From Sphingomonas sp. SORGH_AS_0950 (lineage in GTDB: Bacteria; Pseudomonadota; Alphaproteobacteria; Sphingomonadales; Sphingomonadaceae), in assembly GCF_030818415.1 (NCBI RefSeq), contig NZ_JAUTAE010000001.1, positions 3,312,001 to 3,376,000 of the forward strand: 64,000 nt of DNA, in the 5' to 3' direction. A model generated the notes under the pieces. That model was not told where the DNA came from. It saw only the letters and a list, made by a program, of their open reading frames with translations, and ran no database searches. Positions 26,504 through 35,399 of this stretch are shown in pieces (position 1 is the stretch's first letter; every line of letters begins with the position of its first letter). The translations under genes were made by a program, and so were the position numbers.

Positions 26504-29003
26504 ATGATGATGACTTTATGGGCTTCGGCCGCGATGCTGGCGGTGGCTCCGGCGCAGGCCGATCTGGACCGGCTGGCCGCGACGATGGGCTATCGCTACA
26601 CCATCCTGACCAACCGTCCGGCATCCTGTCCCACCGGCATTCCGCGCTGTTTCGAGGCGGATATCGCCATCGCCGTGCCCAGGGACGCGCCCAGCCTGCC
26701 GGTCGAGATCCGCTACAGCCTGGTCAACCCGGTGCTGAAGGTCGAAAGCGACCTGTTCGACAATCGGACGATCAATGGCGACCTGAACGTCCTGACGCTG
26801 AAACCCGGCCGGAGCCTGACGCCGGGACAGGTCTATCATGTGAAGCTGACCGGGCTTGGCGCATTCTTCTCGCGCAATCACATGATGCCCAACGCCACGC
26901 TGGCCGCCGCCGGTCTCGCGCCGCGCGTGATCGCGGCGACCCGGACGGGGACCGATGCGGAGACGGGGCTGGAGACCTTGCCCTTCGTCGCGCCGATGAC
27001 CGACGAGGCCGCGCTCGCCCGCAGCGCGCCCGACGACCAGACGCTGTGGCGGACGCCCGAGCGTGCCTTTGCGCTCTATGCCGAGCGGGGGGCGGCGAGC
27101 CCGGTCGATGTGGCGATCCTGCCCAGGCCGATGACGGTCACGCGGCCCGCCGGTGCGCCGGTCGATCTGTCCGGGGGGCTTCGCGTGACCACGGACGGCA
27201 TCGCTCGCGCCGCCATTGCGCCCGCGCTGGCCGGATTGCCGGTGGGCCGTGTGCCGCTGACCATCCGCAAGACGACGGGGCTGGCGGCGGAGGGCTATCG
27301 CCTGACCATCGGCCAGGGCGGCGTGACCATCGCGGCGGCGGATGCGGCGGGGGCGTCCTATGCCCTGCGGTCGCTGGCGCAGCAGATGGCGGCGGAGGGC
27401 CCGCGCCTGCGTCCGCTGATCGTCGAGGACGCGCCGCGCTACGGCTTTCGCGGGCTGCACATCGACCTGGCGCGCAATTTCCACAGCAAGGCCGAGATCC
27501 TCAAGCTGATCGAGCAGATGGCGGCGTACAAGCTCAACACGCTGCACCTGCATCTGGGCGATGACGAGGGCTGGCGCCTCCAGATCGCGGCGCTGCCCGA
27601 ACTGACCGAAATCGGCGCCTATCGCTGCGAGGACCTCAGCGAGAAGACCTGTCTCTCGCCCCAGCTCGGTGCGGACCCGGCGCGCGATGCGCCGAGCAAC
27701 GGCTATCTGACCGCCGCCGATTATACCGACATCCTGCGCGCCGCCGCCGCGCGGCAGATCGCGGTCATCCCCTCCTTCGACATGCCGGGCCATTCGCGCG
27801 CGGCGATCCGGTCGATGGAGGTGCGCTATCAGCGGCTGCTGGCGAAGGGCGACCGCGCCGGGGCCGAGCGCTACCGGCTGGTCGAGCCGGGCGACACCAC
27901 CCGCTATTCCAGCGTCCAGCATTATGACGACAACACGCTGAACGTCTGTATCGACAGCACCTATCGCTTCATTGACACGGTGATCGACGCCATCGCGGGC
28001 CTGCACAAGGCGGCGGGGGTGCCACTGACCACCTATCATATCGGCGCGGACGAGACGGCGGGTGCCTGGACCCAGTCGCCCGCCTGCAAGGTGATGATGG
28101 CCAGGACAGGTCTGCAACCCAAGCAGCTGGGCGCCTATTTCATCGAGCGGATCTCGGCCGATCTCGCCAGGCGCGGCATCGCGGTCGCGGGGTGGAGCGA
28201 CGGCCTGGGCCATACCGACCCCGCAAGGATGCCCGCGAAGGTCCAGACCAATATCTGGAGCAACCTGCACGCAGGCGGCGTCGCCGAGGCGCATGGACAG
28301 GCCAATCACGGGTGGAAGACCGTGCTGTCGATCCCCGATCTCGGCTATTTCGACATGCCCTATGCCGCCGATCCGGACGAGACGGGCTATGACTGGGCGT
28401 CGCGCGGGGTGGACAGTTTCCAGGTGTTCGGCTTCATGCCGGGCAATCTGGCCGCCAATGCCGCGCTGATCCCCAATATCCTCGCCCAGCCCAAGTCCAT
28501 CGCCGACACGCGTGCCGCTCCAGCCCGGTCGCGAGATCGCCGGTATCCAGGCGCAATTGTGGAGCGAGACGGTCCGCCGCGACAGCCAGGTCGACTATAT
28601 GCTGTTCCCGCGCCTGCTGGCGCTGGCCGAGCGGGCGTGGCGCAAGCCGGACTGGGAGCCCGCCTATGTCGCGGGGGCGGGCTATGAACCCGGCGATGCG
28701 CGGGTGGACCGGGCGAAGCTGCTGGCGGGCTGGCGCGACTTTGCCGGGCGGATGGGCGTGCAGATGCGGATGCTCGACCGGGCGGGCGTGACCTATCGCC
28801 TCGCCCCGCCGGGTGCGCGGATCGCGGGCGGTCGGCTGGAGGCGAACACCGAGTTTCCCGGCACCCCAATCGAGTATCGCATGGGCGGCGCCACCGCGTG
28901 GCGGCGCTATGACGGGCCGGTGGCGGTGACGGGGGCGGTCGAGCTTCGCACCCGCACCCCCGATGGCCGCCGCGCCAGCCGGACGGTTACGGTTTCGCCG
29001 TAA
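26504..29003 (+). pseudogene. GH20 beta-N-acetylhexosaminidase, apparent one-base frameshift
   Basis: The gene encodes a secreted GH20 chitobiase-like enzyme that removes terminal GlcNAc/GalNAc. It has a signal peptide, an N-terminal carbohydrate-binding-like domain (about 30-180), a GH20b domain and the catalytic barrel from about residue 310 (YGFRGLHIDLARNFHSKAEI). The catalytic Asp-Glu pair is in YHIGADETAG (about 513-516). Near 28511 the frame is lost: after QPKSIADT the original frame yields Arg/Pro-rich sequence and stops at 28687. The family continuation, GIQAQLWSETVRRDSQVDYM, is read one base later and runs to 29003. The total span is one base over whole codons, so an extra C at about 28511 is the simplest cause. 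Repaired, the protein would be about 832 residues, normal for this family. As read, the last barrel strands and active-site tryptophan region are lost. Confidence 0.85.
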
Positions 29004-29049
29004 CCGCGATCAGGCCCTTCGGTTACGGTCTCGCCGTAACCGCGATCAG
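28985..29049. repeat. Two 29-bp direct repeats, each a hairpin, at the ends of convergent genes
   Basis: Units at 28985-29013 and 29021-29049 differ at one base. Each contains GGTTACGG and CCGTAACC, an 8-bp stem with a 5-base loop, followed by GCGATCAG. The first unit contains the GH20 gene stop codon and the second the GH84 stop codon on the other strand. The hairpins may serve as a bidirectional terminator. Confidence 0.75.
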
Positions 29050-30972
29050 ACTCGGCGCGTCCGCGACGAACGTATCGAGTACGCCGTCCGCGATCTTGAC
29101 CGGCCCGCCGAAGCGGGTGGCGCCGGGGATGGTCTGCACCGCGGCGGCCTGGGCGGCGATCCGCTTGGCATCGGCGAAATAGCGCGTCGCGGCCGGATTG
29201 CCCCGGTCGGCGGCGTCGAGCCCGGCGGCGGTCTGTTGCAGCGCGCGGCCCCAGAGCTGCATCGCATCGAGCCAGGGGGCGGCCTGTTCGGCAAAGCCCG
29301 GATCGGCCACGCCCGCGCGGATCGTGTCGGGCGCATCGGCCAGCGCATCGGCCTTGTGGCCGAGCGCCGCGATCGCCGCGCGCCGCTCGGCCTCGTCGCC
29401 ATTGGCCAGCGCCTCGCGGACATGGTCGAGCAGCGCCTTCAGCTTCGGCGCCTGTTCCTGCCAGGGCTGGCTGCCGAAGGTGGGGGCCAGATGCTGGGTA
29501 TCGAACAGTTCCAGCAGCGCGGCCGTCGCGCGCGCGTCATTCCCCGCCAGATCGCGCGCGGCATAATGCCAGGTGCGATCCGCGTCATAGCCCTTGTCGT
29601 TCCAGCCAAAGGCCAGCACGCCCGTCACCGCGACCCGGCTGGGCGCTTCCTGGTTCATCGGGTTGGACAGGATGCCGGTCAGCTCGGACGACAGCCCCGC
29701 CTCGCGCTTGGCATAGGGGGCGAGCAGCAGCCGTCCGGCCGAGCTGGCATAGTCGTTGACCGGATAATTGTCCCATAGCAGCGTCTTGCGACCGAACGCC
29801 TTGGTCGCCGCCTTGGCATCGGGGATGGAGATGGCGGGGGGCACGACATCGGTGCCGGTCCATTGCACGACGATGCGCGGGTTCAGATGGGCACGCAGCG
29901 CGGCCTTGTAGGGGCTTTCCTTGGCGTCGTAATATTCGGTCGGCACCATGATCAGCGGACGCGATGCGGGGTCCTGGCGCAGCAGGTCGGCCTGTACCGC
30001 GTTGAGCAGCCTGGACTGGGCGACCCCCGCCGCCTCCGCGCCCGAGGGGCCGAACGCCGCCTTGTCGGCGTCGCAATTCCACTTCTGATATTCGATGTCG
30101 TCCAGCGCGACATAGAAGCTGTGCACGCCGATCCCGCGCAGCGCCGCGAATTTGCGCAGCAGCGCCTGTTCGTCCGCCGGGTTGGAGAAGCAGATGCTCG
30201 GCCCCGGCGAGATGGCATAGACGAAATCGACATGGTTCGCCCGCGCCCGCGCGACCAGCGTGCCGAGCTCGCTCAGCGTGGCCGCCGGATAGGCCTCGCG
30301 CCACTTGTCGCGCGCGAAGGGGTCGTCCTTGGGGCTGTAGACATAGGTGTTGGCCTTCATCTCCCCCAGGAAGTCCAGATGCCTGGTGCGGTCGGTCATC
30401 GACCAGGGCTTGCCGTAAAAGCCCTCGATCGTGCCGCGGATCGGCATGGCGGGATGATCGCGGATGGTCAGCGCGGGGATGGTCGGCCGGGCGAGCAGCT
30501 GGCGCAGCGTCTGCACCGCATGGAACAGGCCGTCGGCATCATGCCCCGCCAGCGTGATCAGCCCCGCGCCCGTGCTGCGGGTCGCCAGCGTATAGCCTTC
30601 GGTCCGGTCGTCGGCGGCCGCGCCGCTGCGCACGAGTGCCTCGCGGACGATCGCGGCGCTGTCGGGACCGATCACGATCGTCGGGCGGTCGGGAGTGGTG
30701 GGCAGGCGGCTGGCGGTCGCGACCTCGCTGATCCCCGCCTTGGCGAGAAGCGTGCGGACCAGCGCGGCGGTCGCGGGCTCGGTGCCGGGCGCGACGATCA
30801 GCGTGACCGGGCGGCCCAGCGCGATTGCCCCGTCGCCTAGCGTCATCGCGGTCGGCGCGGGGAAGATGGCGGGAAGGGTGGCGGTGGCGGCCTGCGCCGA
30901 GGCGGCCGAGAGGCTCGCGAATGCGACCGCCGCGATGACGCCGCCGTTCCACCTGTTTGCCCGCCGCGTCAT
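29023..30972 (-). CDS. GH84 beta-N-acetylglucosaminidase (O-GlcNAcase/NagJ-like)
   Basis: The 649-residue secreted enzyme has a signal peptide ending near SAASAQAAT and an N-terminal GH20b-like domain (about 35-170). The GH84 catalytic domain begins at IRGTIEGFYGKPWSMTDR (about 178-195). The catalytic aspartate pair is Asp291-Asp292 in YVALDDIEYQ. Other GH84 stretches are KANTYVYSPKDDP, ISPGPSICFS and LLWDNYPVND. The C-terminal 150 residues are helical. GH84 enzymes use substrate-assisted catalysis on beta-GlcNAc. Location is periplasmic or outer membrane. It converges on the GH20 gene, giving a small GlcNAc-release locus. Confidence 0.92.
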   Translation of the reverse strand: MTRRANRWNGGVIAAVAFASLSAASAQAATATLPAIFPAPTAMTLGDGAIALGRPVTLIVAPGTEPATAALVRTLLAKAGISEVATASRLPTTPDRPTIVIGPDSAAIVREALVRSGAAADDRTEGYTLATRSTGAGLITLAGHDADGLFHAVQTLRQLLARPTIPALTIRDHPAMPIRGTIEGFYGKPWSMTDRTRHLDFLGEMKANTYVYSPKDDPFARDKWREAYPAATLSELGTLVARARANHVDFVYAISPGPSICFSNPADEQALLRKFAALRGIGVHSFYVALDDIEYQKWNCDADKAAFGPSGAEAAGVAQSRLLNAVQADLLRQDPASRPLIMVPTEYYDAKESPYKAALRAHLNPRIVVQWTGTDVVPPAISIPDAKAATKAFGRKTLLWDNYPVNDYASSAGRLLLAPYAKREAGLSSELTGILSNPMNQEAPSRVAVTGVLAFGWNDKGYDADRTWHYAARDLAGNDARATAALLELFDTQHLAPTFGSQPWQEQAPKLKALLDHVREALANGDEAERRAAIAALGHKADALADAPDTIRAGVADPGFAEQAAPWLDAMQLWGRALQQTAAGLDAADRGNPAATRYFADAKRIAAQAAAVQTIPGATRFGGPVKIADGVLDTFVADAPSLIAVTARP

Positions 30973-31090
30973 CCTCGTTCTCCGGTATTGAAATGGTATT
31001 GTCGGAGACTAGGGGAGAGGGGCGTGGGCCGCAAGCGGGTTTAGGTCATGGGGTAATGGTTTGAGTTTTCGGGATTTTGTCGGGGCGGCG

Positions 31091-31187
31091 GGGCGTGGCC
31101 TTCGACTGCGCTCAGGCTGAACGGAGTATGAGGATTCAGCCCACTCCCCACCGCCGTTCCGCCTGAGCGTAGTCGAAGGCCACGCCC
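31091..31187. repeat. Palindromic intergenic repeat, family D, copy 1
   Basis: GGGCGTGGCCTTCGACTGCG plus CTCAGGCTGAACGG at the left is complementary, with few mismatches, to CCGTTCCGCCTGAGCG plus TAGTCGAAGGCCACGCCC at the right. About 28 bp of spacer lies between. A second copy lies at 34470-34571. It sits between the GH84 gene and the ABC transporter gene; nothing else is seen in this gap of about 250 bp. Confidence 0.85.
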
Positions 31188-31219
31188 CTCCAGAAGAAAC
31201 TGGTACTAAACCGGCCCTA

Positions 31220-33007
31220 TCAGTCGTGGAATTGCAGGCTGGCCAGCCGCGCATAAAGCCCGCCATGCGCGATCAGTTCGGCATGATGGCCCTGCTCGAC
31301 GATCCGGCCGCCGTCCATCACCACGATCCGCTCGGCCGCCCGGACCGTCGCCAGCCGGTGCGCGATGACCAGCGTGGTCCGGTCCGCCATCAACCGTTCC
31401 AGCGCCTGTTGCACCAGCTGCTCGCTCTCGGCGTCAAGCGCGCTGGTCGCTTCGTCCAGCAACAGGATCGGCGCATCGCGGAGCAGCGCGCGGGCGATGG
31501 TGATCCGCTGGCGCTGCCCCCCGGACAGGCGCGCACCGCCTTCGCCCAGGAAGGTGTCGAGCCCCTGCGGCAGCGCGCGCAGGAAGTCGGCGGCGTTGGC
31601 GGCCTCTGCGGCGGCCCAAAGCGCGTCGTCGCCGGCATCCCACCGGCCATAGCGCAGATTGTCGCGCGCCGAGGCGCCGAAGATCACCGTCTCCTGCGGC
31701 ACCATCGCGATCCGCGCGCGGATCGCGGCCGGGTCGGCATCGCGCAGCGACACGCCATCGAGCGAGATATGGCCGCCCTGCGGGTCGTAGAAACGCTCGG
31801 CCAGCTGGAACAGCGTCGACTTGCCCGCGCCCGAGGGGCCGACCACCGCCACCGTCTCGCCGGGCCGGATATCGAGCGAGAAGTCGTTCAGTGCGGCGAC
31901 CTCGGGCCGGGTCGGATAATGGAACACGACATGCTCGAACCGCAACGCGCCCATCGGCACGACCGGCAGGACGGCGGGGGCGGGGGGCGGGGCGATTTCC
32001 GGCTGTTCGGCGAGCAGCTCGGCCAGGCGCTGCGCCGCGCCCGACGCGCGCAAAATGTCGCCCCACACCTCGGTCAGCGCCTGGAACGAACCCGCGACCA
32101 GCATGCCCGTCACGACGAAGGCGGTCAGCGACCCGCCCGACAGCCGCCCGCTGGCGACGTCGGCGACCGCTTCCCAGAGCAGCAGGGTCAGCCCGCCGAA
32201 GAACAGCCCGATCACCATCGCGGTCATCACCGCGCGCAGCAGGAAGCGCTTGCGCGAGGTGGCGAAGCCGTTGCTGACGGCATGTTCGAACCGCTCGGCC
32301 TCGCGCCGCTCCTGGCCGAACGCCTGCACGACCTTCATCGCGCCCAGCGTCTCGACCGCGATCGCGCCGATATCGGCCAGCCGGTCCTGGCTGTCGCGCG
32401 AATAGCTGCGCACCTTCTTGCCCAGCAGGACGATGGGCAGCACGACGAGCGGGATACAGACCAGCAGCGACAGGGTCAGCTTGGGCGACAGCGCGAACAG
32501 ATAGATGGTGCCGCCGATCCCGATCACGACATTGCGCAGCGCGATCGAGATGGTCGATCCGACCACCTGTTCGATGATCGCGGTGTCGGCGGTCAGGCGA
32601 CTGGCGATTTCGGAGGGGCGATTCTCCTCGAAATAGCGGGGCGCCAGTCGGAGCAGATTGGCCTGCACCGCGACGCGGATGTCCGCGACCGTCCGCTCGC
32701 CCAGCCAGGACACGAAATAGAAGCGGAACGCCGTCGCCAGCGCCAGCACCACGACGACCGCCAGCAGCCCCTGGAAATAGGGGGTGATATCCTCCCCCTT
32801 GGTCAGATTGCCGAAGCCGTGGTCGATCACCTTCTGGAAGGTGCGCGGGATGAACAAAGTCGCGCTGGCCGCGACCAGCAGCGACAGCGCGGCGGCGGCA
32901 AGATGCGCGGGGTAGCGCAGCGTGAACCGCCAGACCATCTTCAGATTGCTGATGCGGCGGCTGGCCGGAACGGGGGCGGAATCGCGGGGGGCGGCGGGTT
33001 TGGCCAT
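31220..33007 (-). CDS. ABC exporter, fused membrane and ATPase domains
   Basis: The 595-residue half-transporter has a six-helix ABC membrane domain (about residues 35-310) and a C-terminal ATPase. Walker A is VVGPSGAGKSTLFQ (near 385), the signature is RLSGGQRQRITIARALL (near 492) and Walker B is ILLLDEATSALDAES (near 515), with the switch histidine in LVIAHRLATVRAAE. It resembles MsbA/BmrA-like multidrug or lipid exporters and would act as a homodimer in the inner membrane. The first 25 residues are Pro/Ala-rich. The substrate cannot be assigned; neighbours give no clue. Confidence 0.92.
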   Translation of the reverse strand: MAKPAAPRDSAPVPASRRISNLKMVWRFTLRYPAHLAAAALSLLVAASATLFIPRTFQKVIDHGFGNLTKGEDITPYFQGLLAVVVVLALATAFRFYFVSWLGERTVADIRVAVQANLLRLAPRYFEENRPSEIASRLTADTAIIEQVVGSTISIALRNVVIGIGGTIYLFALSPKLTLSLLVCIPLVVLPIVLLGKKVRSYSRDSQDRLADIGAIAVETLGAMKVVQAFGQERREAERFEHAVSNGFATSRKRFLLRAVMTAMVIGLFFGGLTLLLWEAVADVASGRLSGGSLTAFVVTGMLVAGSFQALTEVWGDILRASGAAQRLAELLAEQPEIAPPPAPAVLPVVPMGALRFEHVVFHYPTRPEVAALNDFSLDIRPGETVAVVGPSGAGKSTLFQLAERFYDPQGGHISLDGVSLRDADPAAIRARIAMVPQETVIFGASARDNLRYGRWDAGDDALWAAAEAANAADFLRALPQGLDTFLGEGGARLSGGQRQRITIARALLRDAPILLLDEATSALDAESEQLVQQALERLMADRTTLVIAHRLATVRAAERIVVMDGGRIVEQGHHAELIAHGGLYARLASLQFHD

Positions 33008-33235
33008 GATCGCTGCGGCCTAGCAGCGCGGAGGCGGCGGCTCAACGCCGGGTGTCGACCCCCTGGCATCGTTTGGCCGCTTTGGAGCGTTCAGGGGCAT
33101 GTAATCGTGAACATGATCCTGTCATCGACCCGGCACCATGACCGATCGGCCATATTATGGTCATCTCGCGCAAACGGTTTCGTGCTAGACCGATGGCAAT
33201 CAGGGCTCCCGCTGGGGAGCGCAGGGGAATCGACG

Positions 33236-34453
33236 ATGTTGTACGACGCCTATGAAATGCAGCGTTCGATGCTGGCGGGTGCGAGTGCGCTGGCCAATTT
33301 CGGCGCGGGCCTGCTCCAGAACCCGGCCAATCCCTTCGCCTATCTGGGCGGCGGCGCGATCATGGGGTCGGCGCTGGAAGTGTTCGCCCATGCCGCCGCG
33401 CCGCGCGGCAAGCCCGCCTTCGGCCTGACCAAGACCGAGATCGACGGGCGCGAGGTCGCGGTCCATGAGGAGATCGTGCTGCGCAAGCCCTTCGGCCAGC
33501 TGAAGCGCTTCCGCCGCGAGGGCGTGGAGGGCAGCCCCAAGCTGCTGATCGTCGCGCCGATGTCGGGCCATTATGCGACGCTGCTGCGCGGCACCGTCCA
33601 GCGGATGCTGCCGACCTGCGAGGTCTATATCACCGACTGGCGCGACGCGAAGCTGGTGCCGCTGTCGGACGGGCGGTTCGATTTCGACGATTATGTCGAC
33701 TATCTGATCGACTTCCTCACCGAGATCGGGCCGGGCGCCCATATGCTGGCGGTGTGCCAGCCTTCGGTGCCGTCCTATGTGGCGGCCTCGGTGATGAGCG
33801 CGGACAAGCATCCCTGCACCCCGCGCACGCTGACCCTGATGGGCGGCCCGGTCGACACGCGCGAGGCGCCGACCGCCGTCAACCTGCTGGCGACCGAACG
33901 GCCGCATGCCTGGTTCGAGCAGAATGCGATCGCGACCGTGCCGATGACCTATCCGGGCGCGGGGCGGCGGGTCTATCCGGGGTTCCTGCAGCTGGCCGGG
34001 TTCATGTCGATGAACCTGGGCAACCACATGATCTCGCACTGGGAGATGTTCAAGCATTTGGTCCAGGGCGACGACGAGAGCGCCGAGGCGACCAAGCGCT
34101 TCTACGACGAATATCGCGCGGTGTGCGACATGACGTCGGAATTCTATCTCCAGACGGTCGAACTGGTGTTCCAGAGGCACGCGCTGCCCAAGGGCGAGAT
34201 GCTGCACCATGGCAAGCGCGTCGATCCGGGCGCGATCACCGATATCGGCATCCTGGCGATCGAGGGCGAGCGCGACGATATCTCCGGCCTGGGCCAGACC
34301 CGCGCCGCACTGACGCTGGCGACGAACCTGCCGGACGAGAAGAAGCGCTATTACATGGCCGAGCAGGTCGGCCATTACGGCATCTTCAACGGCTCCAAAT
34401 GGCGCAACCGCATCGCGCCGGTGGTGGAGGAATGGATCAAGGCGAACGGGTGA
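33236..34453 (+). CDS. phaZ: Intracellular polyhydroxyalkanoate depolymerase PhaZ
   Basis: The 405-residue protein matches the intracellular PHB depolymerase family, which mobilises granule polymer and carries a cysteine nucleophile. Here the nucleophile region is MLAVCQPSVPSYV, with Cys174. Other family segments are LIVAPMSGHYATLLRGTVQ, VYITDWRDAKLVPL, LMGGPVDTREAPT and YYMAEQVGHYGIFNGSKWR, the last supplying the histidine. ATG 33236 follows AGGGGA at good spacing. A gap of 228 bp upstream holds its promoter and the inverted pair ATGACC/GGTCAT near 33138-33171. A phasin is encoded at 52044, consistent with a PHA-storing organism. Confidence 0.9.
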   Translation: MLYDAYEMQRSMLAGASALANFGAGLLQNPANPFAYLGGGAIMGSALEVFAHAAAPRGKPAFGLTKTEIDGREVAVHEEIVLRKPFGQLKRFRREGVEGSPKLLIVAPMSGHYATLLRGTVQRMLPTCEVYITDWRDAKLVPLSDGRFDFDDYVDYLIDFLTEIGPGAHMLAVCQPSVPSYVAASVMSADKHPCTPRTLTLMGGPVDTREAPTAVNLLATERPHAWFEQNAIATVPMTYPGAGRRVYPGFLQLAGFMSMNLGNHMISHWEMFKHLVQGDDESAEATKRFYDEYRAVCDMTSEFYLQTVELVFQRHALPKGEMLHHGKRVDPGAITDIGILAIEGERDDISGLGQTRAALTLATNLPDEKKRYYMAEQVGHYGIFNGSKWRNRIAPVVEEWIKANG

Positions 34454-34469
34454 GGGGCATCCACCACCT

Positions 34470-34571
34470 CCGTTCAGCCTGAGCGAAGTCGAAGGCCAAG
34501 GGCTTACCTTGGCCACACGCTTCTGGCTGAGGGCATCGCGTGGCCTTCGACTTCGCTCAGGCTGAACGGGG
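34470..34571. repeat. Palindromic intergenic repeat, family D, copy 2
   Basis: CCGTTCAGCCTGAGCGAAGT plus CGAAGGCC at the left is complementary to GGCCTTCGACTTCGCTCAGG plus CTGAACGG at the right. The spacer is about 45 bp. It lies 15 bp after the phaZ stop codon and shares its core with 31091-31187. Confidence 0.85.
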
Positions 34572-34601
34572 CGGGGGCCGGACGAGGCCAGGGAATAGAA
34601 A

Positions 34602-34629
34602 ACGCCCGGAAGCCATGGCCTCCGGGCGT
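34602..34629 (-). terminator. Intrinsic terminator of the flavin-binding stress protein gene
   Basis: ACGCCCGGA and TCCGGGCGT form a 9-bp stem with a 10-base loop. Read on the minus strand, the stem is followed by TTTTCTATT. It lies 22 bp beyond the stop codon of the gene at 34652. Confidence 0.8.
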
Positions 34630-34651
34630 CTCGCAATCCAGCGATCGCGAA

Positions 34652-35134
34652 TTAGGCGACCGAGCCGACCACCGCATGGCTGGACGACTCGTCCGAACGG
34701 ATCGTGCCGCCGAACAGCATCTTCACCCGGCCCGACAGCGAGATATCGGTTTCCCACAGTTCGGCCGAGCTGATGTCGAAGCGCAGCAGGGTCAGATTGG
34801 GGTCCGACTTGCCCTGCGGGAACCAGGCCTCGACCTGATTATTCCACAGCTTGTCGATCTGCGCCCGGTCATCGTCCTTCGACACATGGCCCGCGAGGCA
34901 GGCGAAGAAGTCATGCCCCTTGCCCACGAACTGCGCCATCGCCTCGCCACCACCCGCGATGCGGTTGTCGCGGCCCGCGAAGAAGAACAGCGTGTTGGGC
35001 TGATCGTCGTCGATCTGTGCAGTCATCGGTTCGGAATGCTGACCGTCGGTCAGGCCGATCATGACGAACGGGCTGTCCTTCAGCTTGTCGAGGAACTTGG
35101 CGGCGATTTCCTGGGGGCTGTCATCGGCCATCAT
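34652..35134 (-). CDS. Pyridoxamine 5-phosphate oxidase-fold protein (general-stress type)
   Basis: The protein of about 160 residues has the split-barrel flavin-binding fold of the general stress protein 26-like group. Examples are FVMIGLTDGQHSEPMTAQ, TLFFFAGRDNRIAG, HDFFACLAGHVSKDDDR and KLWNNQVEAWFPQGKSDPNL, the last typical of this group. It probably binds FMN or a related cofactor in the cytoplasm; the substrate is unknown. Two adjacent ATG codons (35134 and 35131) follow AGGAGAG. Its own terminator lies at 34602. A 27-bp perfect palindrome lies 59 bp upstream of the start and may be an operator. Confidence 0.85.
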   Translation of the reverse strand: MMADDSPQEIAAKFLDKLKDSPFVMIGLTDGQHSEPMTAQIDDDQPNTLFFFAGRDNRIAGGGEAMAQFVGKGHDFFACLAGHVSKDDDRAQIDKLWNNQVEAWFPQGKSDPNLTLLRFDISSAELWETDISLSGRVKMLFGGTIRSDESSSHAVVGSVA

Positions 35135-35192
35135 GGCTCTCCTGTTCTTGGGGTTTGACGGGAGAACGATGCGGGGGCGGGGATGGTTGCGC

Positions 35193-35219
35193 GTCTTGTA
35201 GAGAGCCTCTCTACAAGAC
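35193..35219. promoter_or_regulatory. 27-bp perfect palindrome between divergent genes
   Basis: GTCTTGTAGAGAG and CTCTCTACAAGAC flank a single central C. The arms are 13 bp and perfect, and there is no room for an RNA loop, which points to a protein-binding operator or cruciform. It lies between the flavin-binding stress gene (minus strand) and the 29-codon ORF (plus strand). A second small inverted repeat, GACGGC/GCCGTC, lies at about 35262-35279. Confidence 0.55.
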
Positions 35220-35299
35220 TTCCCCCTGACGCCGTTCAACAGGATGTGCCACAAAGCCTCTGACGGCACTTCCGCCGTCACTCACAGAAAGGACCACGG

Positions 35300-35389
35300 A
35301 TGTCCGTTGCCGATCTGTGCCTGATCCTGGGCGTCATCATCGCCTTCGCGACCTTGGTCGTGAAGATCGTGGATGTTCGCAACAGGTAA
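35300..35389 (+). CDS. 29-residue single-helix membrane peptide (hypothetical)
   Basis: ATG 35300 follows an AAAGGA ribosome site at proper spacing and opens a 29-codon frame ending in TAA at 35387. The peptide has a short polar start (MSVADL), one hydrophobic helix (CLILGVIIAFATLVVKIV) and a charged end (DVRNR). This layout is shared by small membrane peptides, including holin-like type I toxins, but I do not recognise a specific family. It is followed by two strong hairpins (35400-35464) and preceded by two inverted repeats, so the locus looks like a self-contained small-transcript unit. Expression is unproven. Confidence 0.5.
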   Translation: MSVADLCLILGVIIAFATLVVKIVDVRNR

Positions 35390-35399
35390 GGTGCCCGGC

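Noticed and set aside
31226..33235. N-terminal extension of the PHA depolymerase frame, giving a protein of over 1000 residues
   Set aside because: The extension is antisense to the ABC exporter. The depolymerase starts at ATG 33236 with a proper ribosome site.
35193..35219. Intrinsic terminator
   Set aside because: Only one base separates the arms, so no stable RNA loop can form without opening the stem, and no T tract follows.
35300..35389. Firm assignment of the 29-residue peptide as a type I toxin
   Set aside because: The layout fits, but no antisense RNA promoter or family signature can be shown from sequence alone.
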